From a virus, in IMG/VR virus record IMGVR_UViG_3300043775_001945, positions 1-30,700 of that record: a stretch of DNA of 30,700 nucleotides. One strand, 5' to 3'. The notes under the pieces are model-generated. The model was not told the origin of the DNA. It ran no database searches and saw only the letters and a program-made list of their open reading frames with translations. Positions 22,565-29,963 of this stretch are shown one piece after another. The translations under genes were made by a program, and so were the position numbers. Positions within the stretch are counted from its first letter, which is position 1; every line of letters starts with the position of its first letter.

Positions 22565-22567
22565 ATA
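22560..22567 (+). promoter_or_regulatory. Candidate late promoter for the 198-residue gene
   Basis: GATAAATA overlaps the end of the repeat-protein gene and lies 30 bases before the ATG at 22598. It differs from TATAAATA at one base. Spacing to the ATG is the same as for the exact TATAAATA at 28216-28223. Confidence 0.35.
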
Positions 22568-22597
22568 ATTTTTATTTAAATCAATCGGCGGAGTAGT

Positions 22598-23194
22598 ATG
22601 GCGACTTATTTGAGGGCTAATATATCACAAAATCTAGTGTATACTCCGCCCGGTTATACGTATACTAATACTTTATCATCAATGGTAATTGATTATACTG
22701 GTAATAATTATAATATGACGTATGAAGGCACTATAGTTCGAAATTCAGTTTTATATGTAGTATGGGCGGAATATTCTGATAGTAGTGTTAATAGTTATAT
22801 TAATAATCAAATATGGCGATACGCCGTTTTTGAAAATCAACAATCTGCGAATGAAGTTGCAAACTTCATTAATAATATTAAAATATACAAAGATCTAAAA
22901 TTAAATGTTACTTATGATGTTCCGATAAGTGGTATTGGTTTATCTCCAATGTTAGTTACTCCGGATAGTGAAGGATATAAATCTAATGTTTCGGTTCCTA
23001 ATCCAGCATCTTTTACTAGAACTAATACTACAATGTTCTCTCCAGATACGCCAACTAATGCACCGAATAGACCGTATCTTACTATCAGAACAACAGCGAC
23101 ACAAGAAGTATTTAATTTTTATTCATTCCCCTGGTTAACTACGACCTGTAAATTCGGCAATGCATACGCAACTAGAATATTAGCATCAGTTTAA
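22598..23194 (+). CDS. Unknown beta-rich protein, possibly a virion protein
   Basis: This is a 198-residue protein, MATYLRANIS to TRILASV, with no recognised domain. It is rich in N, T, S and Y, low in charge and appears beta-stranded throughout, a composition typical of phage head-decoration or tail proteins and unlike the replication genes on either side. A strong GGCGGAG ribosome site precedes the ATG, and a late-promoter-like GATAAATA lies 30 bases upstream. No signal peptide or membrane segment is seen. It probably came in with the insertion that separates the two polymerase genes. Confidence 0.75.
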   Translation: MATYLRANISQNLVYTPPGYTYTNTLSSMVIDYTGNNYNMTYEGTIVRNSVLYVVWAEYSDSSVNSYINNQIWRYAVFENQQSANEVANFINNIKIYKDLKLNVTYDVPISGIGLSPMLVTPDSEGYKSNVSVPNPASFTRTNTTMFSPDTPTNAPNRPYLTIRTTATQEVFNFYSFPWLTTTCKFGNAYATRILASV

Positions 23195-23200
23195 AAATAA

Positions 23201-23229
23201 TTGATTTTAATCAATATTTCAAGTATAAT
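23201..23229 (+). promoter_or_regulatory. Sigma70-type promoter before the large polymerase fragment
   Basis: TTGATT (23201-23206), 17 bases and TATAAT (23224-23229) lie 35 bases before the ATG at 23265. This gives the large polymerase part its own early expression, independent of the operon start at 21287. Confidence 0.8.
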
Positions 23230-23264
23230 ATAATAAATTAAATTTACCTAATTAAAAATATATT

Positions 23265-25862
23265 ATGGATAACTTAGAAGTCACTTTGGGTGAAATTCGA
23301 CAATTACCTAAAAAACAACAAGAACAAATTGAAATATACGACGAACAAACTAAAAAATGGATTTCGTATACTAATTCAAAATATGAATATAGTGGTCCGA
23401 CGGGTTTTTCAAGTCCATTAAATCCATACGCCCCAATTAATGCAATATCGATGCATAAAGAATGGCTTACTAAATCAAAAGTATTTGCCGTCCCACCCCC
23501 AGGTTTTGATTTAAATAATTTTGATAATTCGTTATCTGAATTAACTGAGATTATTTTTTTTAAAAATGAATCCGATATGTTATTGTCATTTTTAGATGAA
23601 ATAGAAGACGTTAGTTTATTATCCGGATGGAATAGTTCGGGCTTCGATGATCCGTATATTTGCCGCCGAATTGAAATGGTTTTAGGTGAACATCATTTAA
23701 AAAGAATGAGTTTTCCTCAAGCGAATATTCCAATATATAGATCGGTTTTCGTTAAAGGTAAAGAAAATTTACAAGTAGAATTAAGCGGTAGGGTATCATT
23801 AGATTATCTCGAATTATTTAAAAAATTCGAAGTTGTTGAAAGGCAAAGTTATAAATTAGAAGTTATATCTGAAGATGTTTTACCGCATTTAGCGAAATTA
23901 TCATATCCTGGAACATTAGAACAATTATACGTAAATGATTTTAATCATTTTTTAAGATATAACGTTCGCGATACCGAAATTCTAGCCGGATTCGAATCTA
24001 AATTAAAATATATCCGATTAGCTAATGATATGATTCATACTAGTACTAATCAATTTACTCATATTTTCGGAACTGTTCGAATGGTTGATAATGCTATTAT
24101 CAACTATTGTCATTACGAATTAAACAAGCGAGTTCCTGATAGATGGGATACTGCGGATGGCTCGATTCAAGGAGCTTACGTTTTATTTCCGCAACGAGGA
24201 CTACATAGATGGATTGCATCAATTGATATTAATTCATTATATCCATCGGCTATTCGAGCTATCAATATTAGCCCGGAAACTATTCGCGGGCAATTCGTTA
24301 ATAATATTAAAGATTGGGCTTGTATTGCTGAATATAAAGAATGCGAATTAACATTAAGATATGAAGATGGTTCGTATGAAACTAGATTAACTACGGAGTG
24401 GATTGATTTCTTTATAGAAAAGAAATGGTCGGTTAGTGGATACGGAACGGTTTATACTCAAGAATTTGAGGGTGTTATCCCGTCATTATTAGGTACTTGG
24501 TATACGCAGCGAAAAATATATCAAGCTAAAAAGAAAGAGTGTGAAAAATTAGCAGAACAATATAAAGGTAAGGATCAGGCGTTATATACAAAATACTTAG
24601 AAGAAGCTAAACATTATGATCGATTTCAATTTATCTTTAAAATTAAATTAAATTCAACTTATGGATGTCTAAGTAATTATAACTTTAGGTTCTTTAGGTT
24701 AGAATCTGGCGAATCCGTAACTGGTACTGGTCGAATGATTTTAAGACATCAATGTCGTAAAGTAAATGAATTAATCGAAGGTAATTATAATATTGATTTT
24801 CCATTATATGAAAATAACAAAGTTATCGATGAATTAAATAAGGAACATAGTAAAAAATACTTAGCTAATAATCCATTTGATGAAGAATATATGGCGAATT
24901 CTACTCATAATGATAGATCAAGTGTATTAGATTTATTAACTGCAGAACGTAAAGAATATTATCACCCGAATACATTAACTTATGATATTTCATTAACTGG
25001 TCCTATATTTAATGGTAAATTCCAATCAGAAACGGTTATTTACGGCGATACTGATAGTACATATTTCGTAGTTCCTACTAACGATAAAGACGAAGCGATT
25101 CAAATAGCTGATGCAGTAGCAGACCAAGTTAATAAATCATATCAACCATTTATGAAACAAGCTTTTTTATGTCAACCAGTATTTGATGAAATGATTAAAT
25201 GCGGGCGTGAAATTGTCGGCGATAGTAGTATATTTGTTGAGAAAAAACGTTATACTATACATGTAGTTGATAATGAAGGTAAAGCTAGCGATAAAATGAA
25301 AACGATGGGTTTAGATATTAAAAAAACTACGTTACCTAAACCAGTAGCTGCAAAATTAACTAGTTTTATTAAACGTTTATTGTTGGGTGAAGATTGGAAT
25401 GATATTGCAAAAGATATTGTCGCATACAAAGAAGAGTTAAATGATTTTAAAAATTTATTAGAAATGGGATTACCAAAAGGCGTTAATAAAGTAGAGGAGT
25501 ATACTGAATTATACGAAAACTTAGGTAGTAAGGCTAATATTCCTGGTGGCGCAGCAGCAAGTATATTTTTTAATATTAATTTAGTTCAGTATGGGGATAC
25601 GGAAAATCAACCGATTGGTTCTGGATCTAAAATTAAAGTTTATTATTTAAAACGAGCAATAGGTAAATTTAAATCGATTGCGATACCGACTGATTTAGAA
25701 CATTTACCACAATGGTTTATTGATGATTTTATTCCTAAAATAGATAAAGATCAGCAAATTAATAGATTAGTAGATAAACCATTAGATAATATTTTAAAAG
25801 CAATCAATTTAAAAACACCGACTATGCAGATATTACAAGCAGAAGATTTATTTAATTTTTAA
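23265..25862 (+). CDS. 43: DNA polymerase family B, large fragment (gp43B)
   Basis: This 865-residue replicative polymerase lacks the N-terminal and exonuclease I part, which is encoded at 21851-22270. Residues 1-50 have no gp43 counterpart that I can see; gp43-like sequence begins near 52 (NPYAPINAISMHKEW). Exonuclease II is N123..D128 (GWNSSGFDDPY) and exonuclease III is Y232-x3-D236 (YNVRD). Polymerase motif A is D321 (DINSLYPS), motif B K461-x-NSTYG, and motif C D595 and D597 (YGDTDS). Between motifs B and C are about 134 residues, against about 60 in T4, so there is an insertion of about 75 residues. The C-terminus AEDLFNF resembles the clamp-binding tail of T4 gp43. No ribosome site is visible before the ATG. 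The clamp gene follows 9 bases later. Confidence 0.95.
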   Translation: MDNLEVTLGEIRQLPKKQQEQIEIYDEQTKKWISYTNSKYEYSGPTGFSSPLNPYAPINAISMHKEWLTKSKVFAVPPPGFDLNNFDNSLSELTEIIFFKNESDMLLSFLDEIEDVSLLSGWNSSGFDDPYICRRIEMVLGEHHLKRMSFPQANIPIYRSVFVKGKENLQVELSGRVSLDYLELFKKFEVVERQSYKLEVISEDVLPHLAKLSYPGTLEQLYVNDFNHFLRYNVRDTEILAGFESKLKYIRLANDMIHTSTNQFTHIFGTVRMVDNAIINYCHYELNKRVPDRWDTADGSIQGAYVLFPQRGLHRWIASIDINSLYPSAIRAINISPETIRGQFVNNIKDWACIAEYKECELTLRYEDGSYETRLTTEWIDFFIEKKWSVSGYGTVYTQEFEGVIPSLLGTWYTQRKIYQAKKKECEKLAEQYKGKDQALYTKYLEEAKHYDRFQFIFKIKLNSTYGCLSNYNFRFFRLESGESVTGTGRMILRHQCRKVNELIEGNYNIDFPLYENNKVIDELNKEHSKKYLANNPFDEEYMANSTHNDRSSVLDLLTAERKEYYHPNTLTYDISLTGPIFNGKFQSETVIYGDTDSTYFVVPTNDKDEAIQIADAVADQVNKSYQPFMKQAFLCQPVFDEMIKCGREIVGDSSIFVEKKRYTIHVVDNEGKASDKMKTMGLDIKKTTLPKPVAAKLTSFIKRLLLGEDWNDIAKDIVAYKEELNDFKNLLEMGLPKGVNKVEEYTELYENLGSKANIPGGAAASIFFNINLVQYGDTENQPIGSGSKIKVYYLKRAIGKFKSIAIPTDLEHLPQWFIDDFIPKIDKDQQINRLVDKPLDNILKAINLKTPTMQILQAEDLFNF

Positions 25863-25871
25863 GGAATTGAG

Positions 25872-26564
25872 ATGGTACTAGACGAAAATACAGTAAATAT
25901 AATATTAAATGCAGTTCATGTCGCTAAATTATTTAGTATCGAATCATTTATTATAGAGCCTAATATTATTAGAGGGATCAATGAAGATCGCACTGCCGCT
26001 ATATTAACAGAATGCGATATTAATATCGGATGTAAATCGATTGGTATTAATAGAATGGATGTTTTATTAAGTAGATTAAATTTAGTTTCGAATGATGCTA
26101 TTATTGAATGTCATACTAAATCAGAGGATATGGATGCAGATAAGATATCTATCACGACTGATAGATTAAATTTAGAATATAGTTGCGCTAATACATTAGC
26201 AATTAAAGCACCGACTAGTGCAAAAGTAAATGATTTATTTGAAGTTTCTATAGAAGAAAGTTTAGTAAATATCCTTAAAAAAGGACGAAATGCAATGAAA
26301 ACTGACGTTATTATGATTATGTGTGATAATAATTCGGTTCAATATAAATTACAGGACGAAAATAATGATAAATTACTGTATAATGAAGGCTTCGCATATA
26401 ATTTAGTTGATAATTCAGATATTAATTTTGTTTATAAGTACCCAATTAAATCTATATTATCAGCATTTACCGATTGCGATGCTAAGAAATTTTATATTAC
26501 CGAACGAGGGATGATTAAAATTAATACTAAAGGTATCGATCTTTATATCCCTCAAAAATCATAA
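25872..26564 (+). CDS. 45: Sliding clamp, T4 gp45 type
   Basis: This is a 230-residue protein (T4 gp45 has 228) of the PCNA-like fold. It forms a trimeric ring that tethers the polymerase and, in T4, activates late transcription through gp55. Similarity to gp45 is spread over the length (FIIEPNIIRGINEDRTAAI near the start; LSAFTDCDAKKFYITERGMIKI near the end), and there is no single catalytic motif. AAGGA lies 7 bases before the ATG, and the gene follows the polymerase after 9 bases. The clamp loader (gp44/62) is not in the window. Confidence 0.87.
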   Translation: MVLDENTVNIILNAVHVAKLFSIESFIIEPNIIRGINEDRTAAILTECDINIGCKSIGINRMDVLLSRLNLVSNDAIIECHTKSEDMDADKISITTDRLNLEYSCANTLAIKAPTSAKVNDLFEVSIEESLVNILKKGRNAMKTDVIMIMCDNNSVQYKLQDENNDKLLYNEGFAYNLVDNSDINFVYKYPIKSILSAFTDCDAKKFYITERGMIKINTKGIDLYIPQKS

Positions 26565-26576
26565 TAGGGTATTTCA

Positions 26577-26864
26577 ATGAATATATTTAAAAGATTATTT
26601 AAAAATAAGGCTGAATCTGAAGTTAATGAATCGATAAAACAGAAAAAAGAAAATCATTTTAGCATAGTTAGTGATAAAATTGATCCAGTTAGAGGAATTG
26701 AATTAAAATTAGATTGGGACGATGATTTTATTCGGTATCTAAGAGCAAATGGATATCATGGCGCGAGTGATGAAATAGTTGTTCAAAAATGGTTGCATGC
26801 GACTAGTTTGTCGCTAGAAGAGCGACTTAAATTAGAATCTGATTTTACGAGTGATTTTGAATGA
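26577..26864 (+). CDS. Unknown small protein between clamp and RNase H
   Basis: This 95-residue protein has a basic N-terminus (MNIFKRLFKNK) and a likely flexible stretch to about 35. The core at about 36-80 looks conserved (DPVRGIELKLDWDDDFIRYL, then GASDEIVVQKWL), followed by an acidic end (LESDFTSDFE). I recall comparable DWDDEFI/VQKWL-type small proteins in T4-like phages but cannot name a function. A gp33-like late coactivator is conceivable from size, acidic tail and neighbourhood, but no motif proves it. AGGG precedes the ATG, and its TGA overlaps the RNase H ATG (ATGA, 26861-26864), so the two are coupled. Confidence 0.75.
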   Translation: MNIFKRLFKNKAESEVNESIKQKKENHFSIVSDKIDPVRGIELKLDWDDDFIRYLRANGYHGASDEIVVQKWLHATSLSLEERLKLESDFTSDFE

Positions 26865-27844
26865 ATACGATAGATAAACAGCATTTATTAGTTTTTGATA
26901 TGTCAACTATTTTATATAAGGCGTTTTATGTAAATAGTAGAGAATTGGATAAAGATTTATTAATGAAATTAGCGTTCAATACCGGTTTCGGTATGACTAA
27001 TAAGTATTATCGAACATATAAACCACATAAGATGATATTCGTTTTCGATAGAACTCCTTGGCGTAAAGAATATACTCAATCTGAAGATGCGTATATGAAA
27101 AAACTATATAAAGGTCATCGCAGACAATCAATGACACCTACTCAAATCGAATTATATCAAATGTATAAATCATTTATTACTACATTTGAACAGATAATTC
27201 AAGATTGTACATCTATTGTTTGTTTAGCCGCGGATGGTTTAGAAGCTGATGATCTTATTGCCGGCATTTGTAGAAAATATGGCGGTGATGATACCGCGAG
27301 TGATAATAGAAGCACTGAAACTACATTATATGATAATCATTGTGTTACCGTAATTAGTACCGATAAAGATATGTTACAATTACTAAGATATAAAAACGTT
27401 CAATTAATCGATCCAGCTACTGGGAATAATAGATACGTTGAAGATTGTGGTTTTGATTCAGTTGATTATTACTTATATGAAAAAGCTATGACTGGAGATT
27501 CTGGAGATAATGTTCCGTCGGCTTATCCTAGATATAGAAAAAAGAAGATCAAAGAAGCATTTTACGATCCATATTTGCATACGAATTTGATGAATTCTGA
27601 ATGGACTGATGCTGATGGTAGAACTATTACGGTTGGAACTGCAGTTAATGAAAATAAATTATTAACTAATTTAACTCATCAGCCGGAAGATATCCAACAA
27701 ATTATGTGGGATACTATCGAAGCTGGATTTAATAACATCGGTAAGTACGATCATTTTAAATTTTTAAAAGTATTGGGTAAATACGAATTAAAAAATATTA
27801 GTAAAGCTATTGATTCGTATATACCGATGTTATCGTTGAAATAA
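26861..27844 (+). CDS. rnh: RNase H / 5'-3' flap exonuclease, T4 Rnh type
   Basis: This 327-residue FEN-family nuclease (T4 Rnh has 305) should remove RNA primers from Okazaki fragments. The acidic metal-site residues are in order: D13 (VFDMS), D63 (FVFDRTPWR), E128-A-D130-D131 (GLEADDLIAG), D168 and D170 (STDKDML), and D213 and D216 (GDSGDN). The basic clamp stretch YKGHRRQ at 83-89 fits the arch region. It is the last gene of the replication operon. No ordinary terminator follows its stop; a 12-bp perfect hairpin lies 84 bases further on, inside the opposing gene. Confidence 0.93.
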   Translation: MNTIDKQHLLVFDMSTILYKAFYVNSRELDKDLLMKLAFNTGFGMTNKYYRTYKPHKMIFVFDRTPWRKEYTQSEDAYMKKLYKGHRRQSMTPTQIELYQMYKSFITTFEQIIQDCTSIVCLAADGLEADDLIAGICRKYGGDDTASDNRSTETTLYDNHCVTVISTDKDMLQLLRYKNVQLIDPATGNNRYVEDCGFDSVDYYLYEKAMTGDSGDNVPSAYPRYRKKKIKEAFYDPYLHTNLMNSEWTDADGRTITVGTAVNENKLLTNLTHQPEDIQQIMWDTIEAGFNNIGKYDHFKFLKVLGKYELKNISKAIDSYIPMLSLK

Positions 27845-27845
27845 G

Positions 27846-28160
27846 CTATTTGTCGTTATTTAAAGATGAATCTACCGTATATCCAGTAGTTAATCCGATA
27901 TAAAGCAACGAGTAGATACTCATATCAGGCGTTATCAAACCATTTGATAACGCCCCTAATATAGCCATAAATGCGGCACTAATTGAACTAATAGTTCCAT
28001 ATAAACCGACACTACCGAACCACTCAGAAAGTTTAACCTCAGTTTCTTCTTTAATTTTCTTTTTAGCGTAATGCCCAATCATACCTATAATAACACCATA
28101 CGAAAAAATAGCTTGGTACGAAACTAATATTTTTAGTATTAATAAATTTATTTCATCCAT
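27846..28160 (-). CDS. Small membrane protein, holin-like
   Basis: This 104-residue protein has three hydrophobic segments, about 8-30, 50-72 and 82-97. A lysine/glutamate-rich loop (YAKKKIKEETEVK) lies between the first two, and the end is short and polar (GYTVDSSLNNDK). The size, segment number and glycine-rich third segment with a following DS are typical of phage holins that form inner-membrane pores for lysis. No lysin gene is adjacent, so this is a candidate only. GGTG precedes the ATG. A late-promoter-like AATAAATA (28195-28188) lies 27 bases upstream. It converges on rnh with 1 base between stop codons. Confidence 0.7.
   Translation of the reverse strand: MDEINLLILKILVSYQAIFSYGVIIGMIGHYAKKKIKEETEVKLSEWFGSVGLYGTISSISAAFMAILGALSNGLITPDMSIYSLLYIGLTTGYTVDSSLNNDK
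27928..27954. other. Perfect 12-bp hairpin within the holin-like gene
   Basis: GGCGTTATCAAA (27928-27939) and TTTGATAACGCC (27943-27954) pair perfectly around a 3-base loop. It lies 84 bases beyond the rnh stop on the plus strand and is coding on the minus strand (ALSNGLITP). No T run follows on either strand, so it is not a standard terminator. It could stabilise or mark the 3' end of the replication-operon mRNA, or slow translation of the holin-like gene. Confidence 0.6.
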
Positions 28161-28187
28161 ATAAGTTCACCGTTAATTGTAATATTC

Positions 28188-28195
28188 TATTTATT
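28188..28195 (-). promoter_or_regulatory. Candidate late promoter for the holin-like gene
   Basis: AATAAATA on the minus strand is one base from TATAAATA and lies 27 bases before the holin-like ATG. It is paired back-to-back with the exact late consensus at 28216-28223. Confidence 0.4.
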
Positions 28196-28215
28196 TTTCA
28201 CCCAAAAAATACCGT

Positions 28216-28223
28216 TATAAATA
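28216..28223 (+). promoter_or_regulatory. Late promoter, exact T4 consensus TATAAATA
   Basis: The only exact TATAAATA noticed in an intergenic position lies 30 bases before the ATG at 28254. Start of transcription is expected near 28230. It fits the gp55-type sigma factor encoded at 16428-16907. Confidence 0.65.
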
Positions 28224-28253
28224 ATGACATTATTATTTTATATGGAGTTTTAC

Positions 28254-28685
28254 ATGAATCCTCAATCACCATATCCATTCGTTGAATGGTTAGATCTAGA
28301 CGCAAACGGTATGTTAACTGAATGTGCAATTATGAACCGCGCACCATCGGGCGACGTTTATTATTTCCCATTAAATGCATTAGATCGTATTGATAAATCA
28401 AGATTGCGCAAAATTTTAAAAAATAGAAATACGCAATTGCATGATCAATTATGGAAAGTTTTAGAACAGCATACTTTAGGTAATGGTGCTAATGCTCTAG
28501 AATTTTTTAATCAATTAGTAAAACATAAAACTACAAATGGTCATATTTTACCATTCGGTAGTAATCAGCAGGCCGCATATACACCCCAACAAGCATCAAC
28601 ACAAGCACCATTTCAAGCACCAGAAGTTGCGCCCGAAGTCGCCCCTAGTTTCGATGCAGTAGCAAAACCAACAAAAACTAAATAA
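28254..28685 (+). CDS. Probable late virion or assembly protein with a PQA-rich tail
   Basis: This is a 143-residue protein. The start is the ATG at 28254, with GGAG 6 bases before it; an in-frame ATG at 28224 directly abuts the late promoter and would not be transcribed in full. The first 105 residues form a compact domain (NRAPSGDVYYFPLNALDRID, LHDQLWKVLEQHTLGNGANALEFFNQL). The remainder is low-complexity, rich in P, Q, A and T (APEVAPEVAP), and probably flexible. Base composition is less AT-biased than neighbours, suggesting strong expression. I recall similar small proteins in T4-like phages without a firm name. With an exact late promoter, a structural or assembly role is likely. Confidence 0.8.
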   Translation: MNPQSPYPFVEWLDLDANGMLTECAIMNRAPSGDVYYFPLNALDRIDKSRLRKILKNRNTQLHDQLWKVLEQHTLGNGANALEFFNQLVKHKTTNGHILPFGSNQQAAYTPQQASTQAPFQAPEVAPEVAPSFDAVAKPTKTK

Positions 28686-28688
28686 TTG

Positions 28689-29963
28689 TTAAACTAATTT
28701 TGCTACGCCTATTTGTGGCGTAGCAAAAATTAATACGATAGAATCAACAGATGGATATGATGTTTGATATGTCGTATATAAAATATCATTAATAAAAACA
28801 TTAATTTTTGGATAATATCCTAAATTATGATTTATAGTCCATCTATTAGAACTAGTTACTGCATGAAATATAAACGGACTGGTGACTCGATAATCATCTG
28901 GTATCGTATAATCATCTGAAACCGGATCTGTTCTATCAACTAGAATATCAATACAATAAGTAAGATAATAATTACTTAATGCTGGTTTTCTAACTGGATT
29001 AAACGTCATATGAGTTAATAAACGAGGTGCTTCTTTTAATGGATTGCTTATATTATTTTTATCGGTTTGTTCGAGTTCTAATTCCGCAATATTATTATTA
29101 GTAACTGATTTTAAACCAAATCCATTAAAACTAGATATATTAAATAACCAGTTTTTATCATTAGATTGAACTATTTCTATTATACTACTCGGACTATAAA
29201 AAGTAATAGAACCAGCTAATTTATTAAAAGATACTTGAATTAAAAAAGTCGGATCATAAACTGCATTAGTTAATGATTCAATTAAATCTAAATATGTGCA
29301 TCTATAATTGATGCCAGTCCCGTATTTTAGTGTTGTTATCGTATATTGGCGAATAACACCATTTATTTTGATATCTAATATATAATCATGATTATTAATT
29401 AGATTCGGATGTTCCGAATCCTCAGTTAAATTTAATAATATTATATGAGAACTAGAATTTTTATAATTCGATAATCCGGAATATAAAGCTAATTCATCAA
29501 ATACATAAACCCCACCATCTTGCTGATGAAATGGTTCATCCGAATCTAATAATAGGTTAATTTCTAAACTCGAATTATTAGCATTGATACTACCAGCATT
29601 AAATAATGGATCTGTAAGTGGTAATCCGAAATTTGAATTAGCCGATTCTATACTTCTAATAGTTAAATTAGTATTATCGATATATTTAGTATAAGTTTGA
29701 TTATATAATGAGGATCTCCAACCATTATAATCCGGCTCTAACCCATCATTAGCGCTTCGGTGTATAATACCATCGTTAGTTGGATAAGAACCCATATCGC
29801 CCAGTTTTAAGCTACTAATCCAGTGATTTTGTTCGCCGGCGAGACCGCGAGATATTATTCTAGCCATATTAGCTGGATGTATATCGTTTTTTTGGTCTAA
29901 TATTACATTGTTATTGTCGTCTAATATTTTACAATGACCCAGTATATTAACATTATAACTCAT
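28689..29963 (-). CDS. Tail/baseplate-type structural protein
   Basis: This is a 424-residue beta-rich, low-charge protein. The central part shares a pattern with the upstream gene at 29960-30700: a VYVFDELALYSG stretch, a TYLDLIESL stretch, a NWLF stretch, and APRLLTHMTFNPV. These resemble tail-fibre and baseplate-wedge proteins. The last 50 residues form the module RWTINHNLGYYPKINVF..IVLIFATPQIGVAKLV, also present at residues 75-130 of the protein at 11829-12716. Its ATG overlaps the upstream gene's stop (ATGA, 29963-29960), so the two are coupled. It ends 3 bases from the convergent gene, and its last codons form part of a 12-bp hairpin (28698-28728). The exact component is unknown. Confidence 0.78.
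   Translation of the reverse strand: MSYNVNILGHCKILDDNNNVILDQKNDIHPANMARIISRGLAGEQNHWISSLKLGDMGSYPTNDGIIHRSANDGLEPDYNGWRSSLYNQTYTKYIDNTNLTIRSIESANSNFGLPLTDPLFNAGSINANNSSLEINLLLDSDEPFHQQDGGVYVFDELALYSGLSNYKNSSSHIILLNLTEDSEHPNLINNHDYILDIKINGVIRQYTITTLKYGTGINYRCTYLDLIESLTNAVYDPTFLIQVSFNKLAGSITFYSPSSIIEIVQSNDKNWLFNISSFNGFGLKSVTNNNIAELELEQTDKNNISNPLKEAPRLLTHMTFNPVRKPALSNYYLTYCIDILVDRTDPVSDDYTIPDDYRVTSPFIFHAVTSSNRWTINHNLGYYPKINVFINDILYTTYQTSYPSVDSIVLIFATPQIGVAKLV
28698..28728. terminator. Strong hairpin between convergent genes
   Basis: TTTTGCTACGCC (28698-28709) and GGCGTAGCAAAA (28717-28728) form a perfect 12-bp stem with a 7-base loop, spanning the last codons of the minus-strand gene. In either direction the T run is on the 5' arm and no clean T run follows, so it is an atypical terminator or an RNA-stabilising 3' structure for both convergent transcripts. 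Confidence 0.5.

Noticed and set aside
22271-23264. Self-splicing intron or intein separating the polymerase halves
   Set aside because: The upstream part ends in its own stop, the downstream part has its own promoter, ATG and extra residues, and the intervening genes show no homing-endonuclease or intein motifs.
24157-24351. 64-codon plus-strand frame inside the large polymerase gene
   Set aside because: Out-of-frame overlap with polymerase motif A; no independent start signals.
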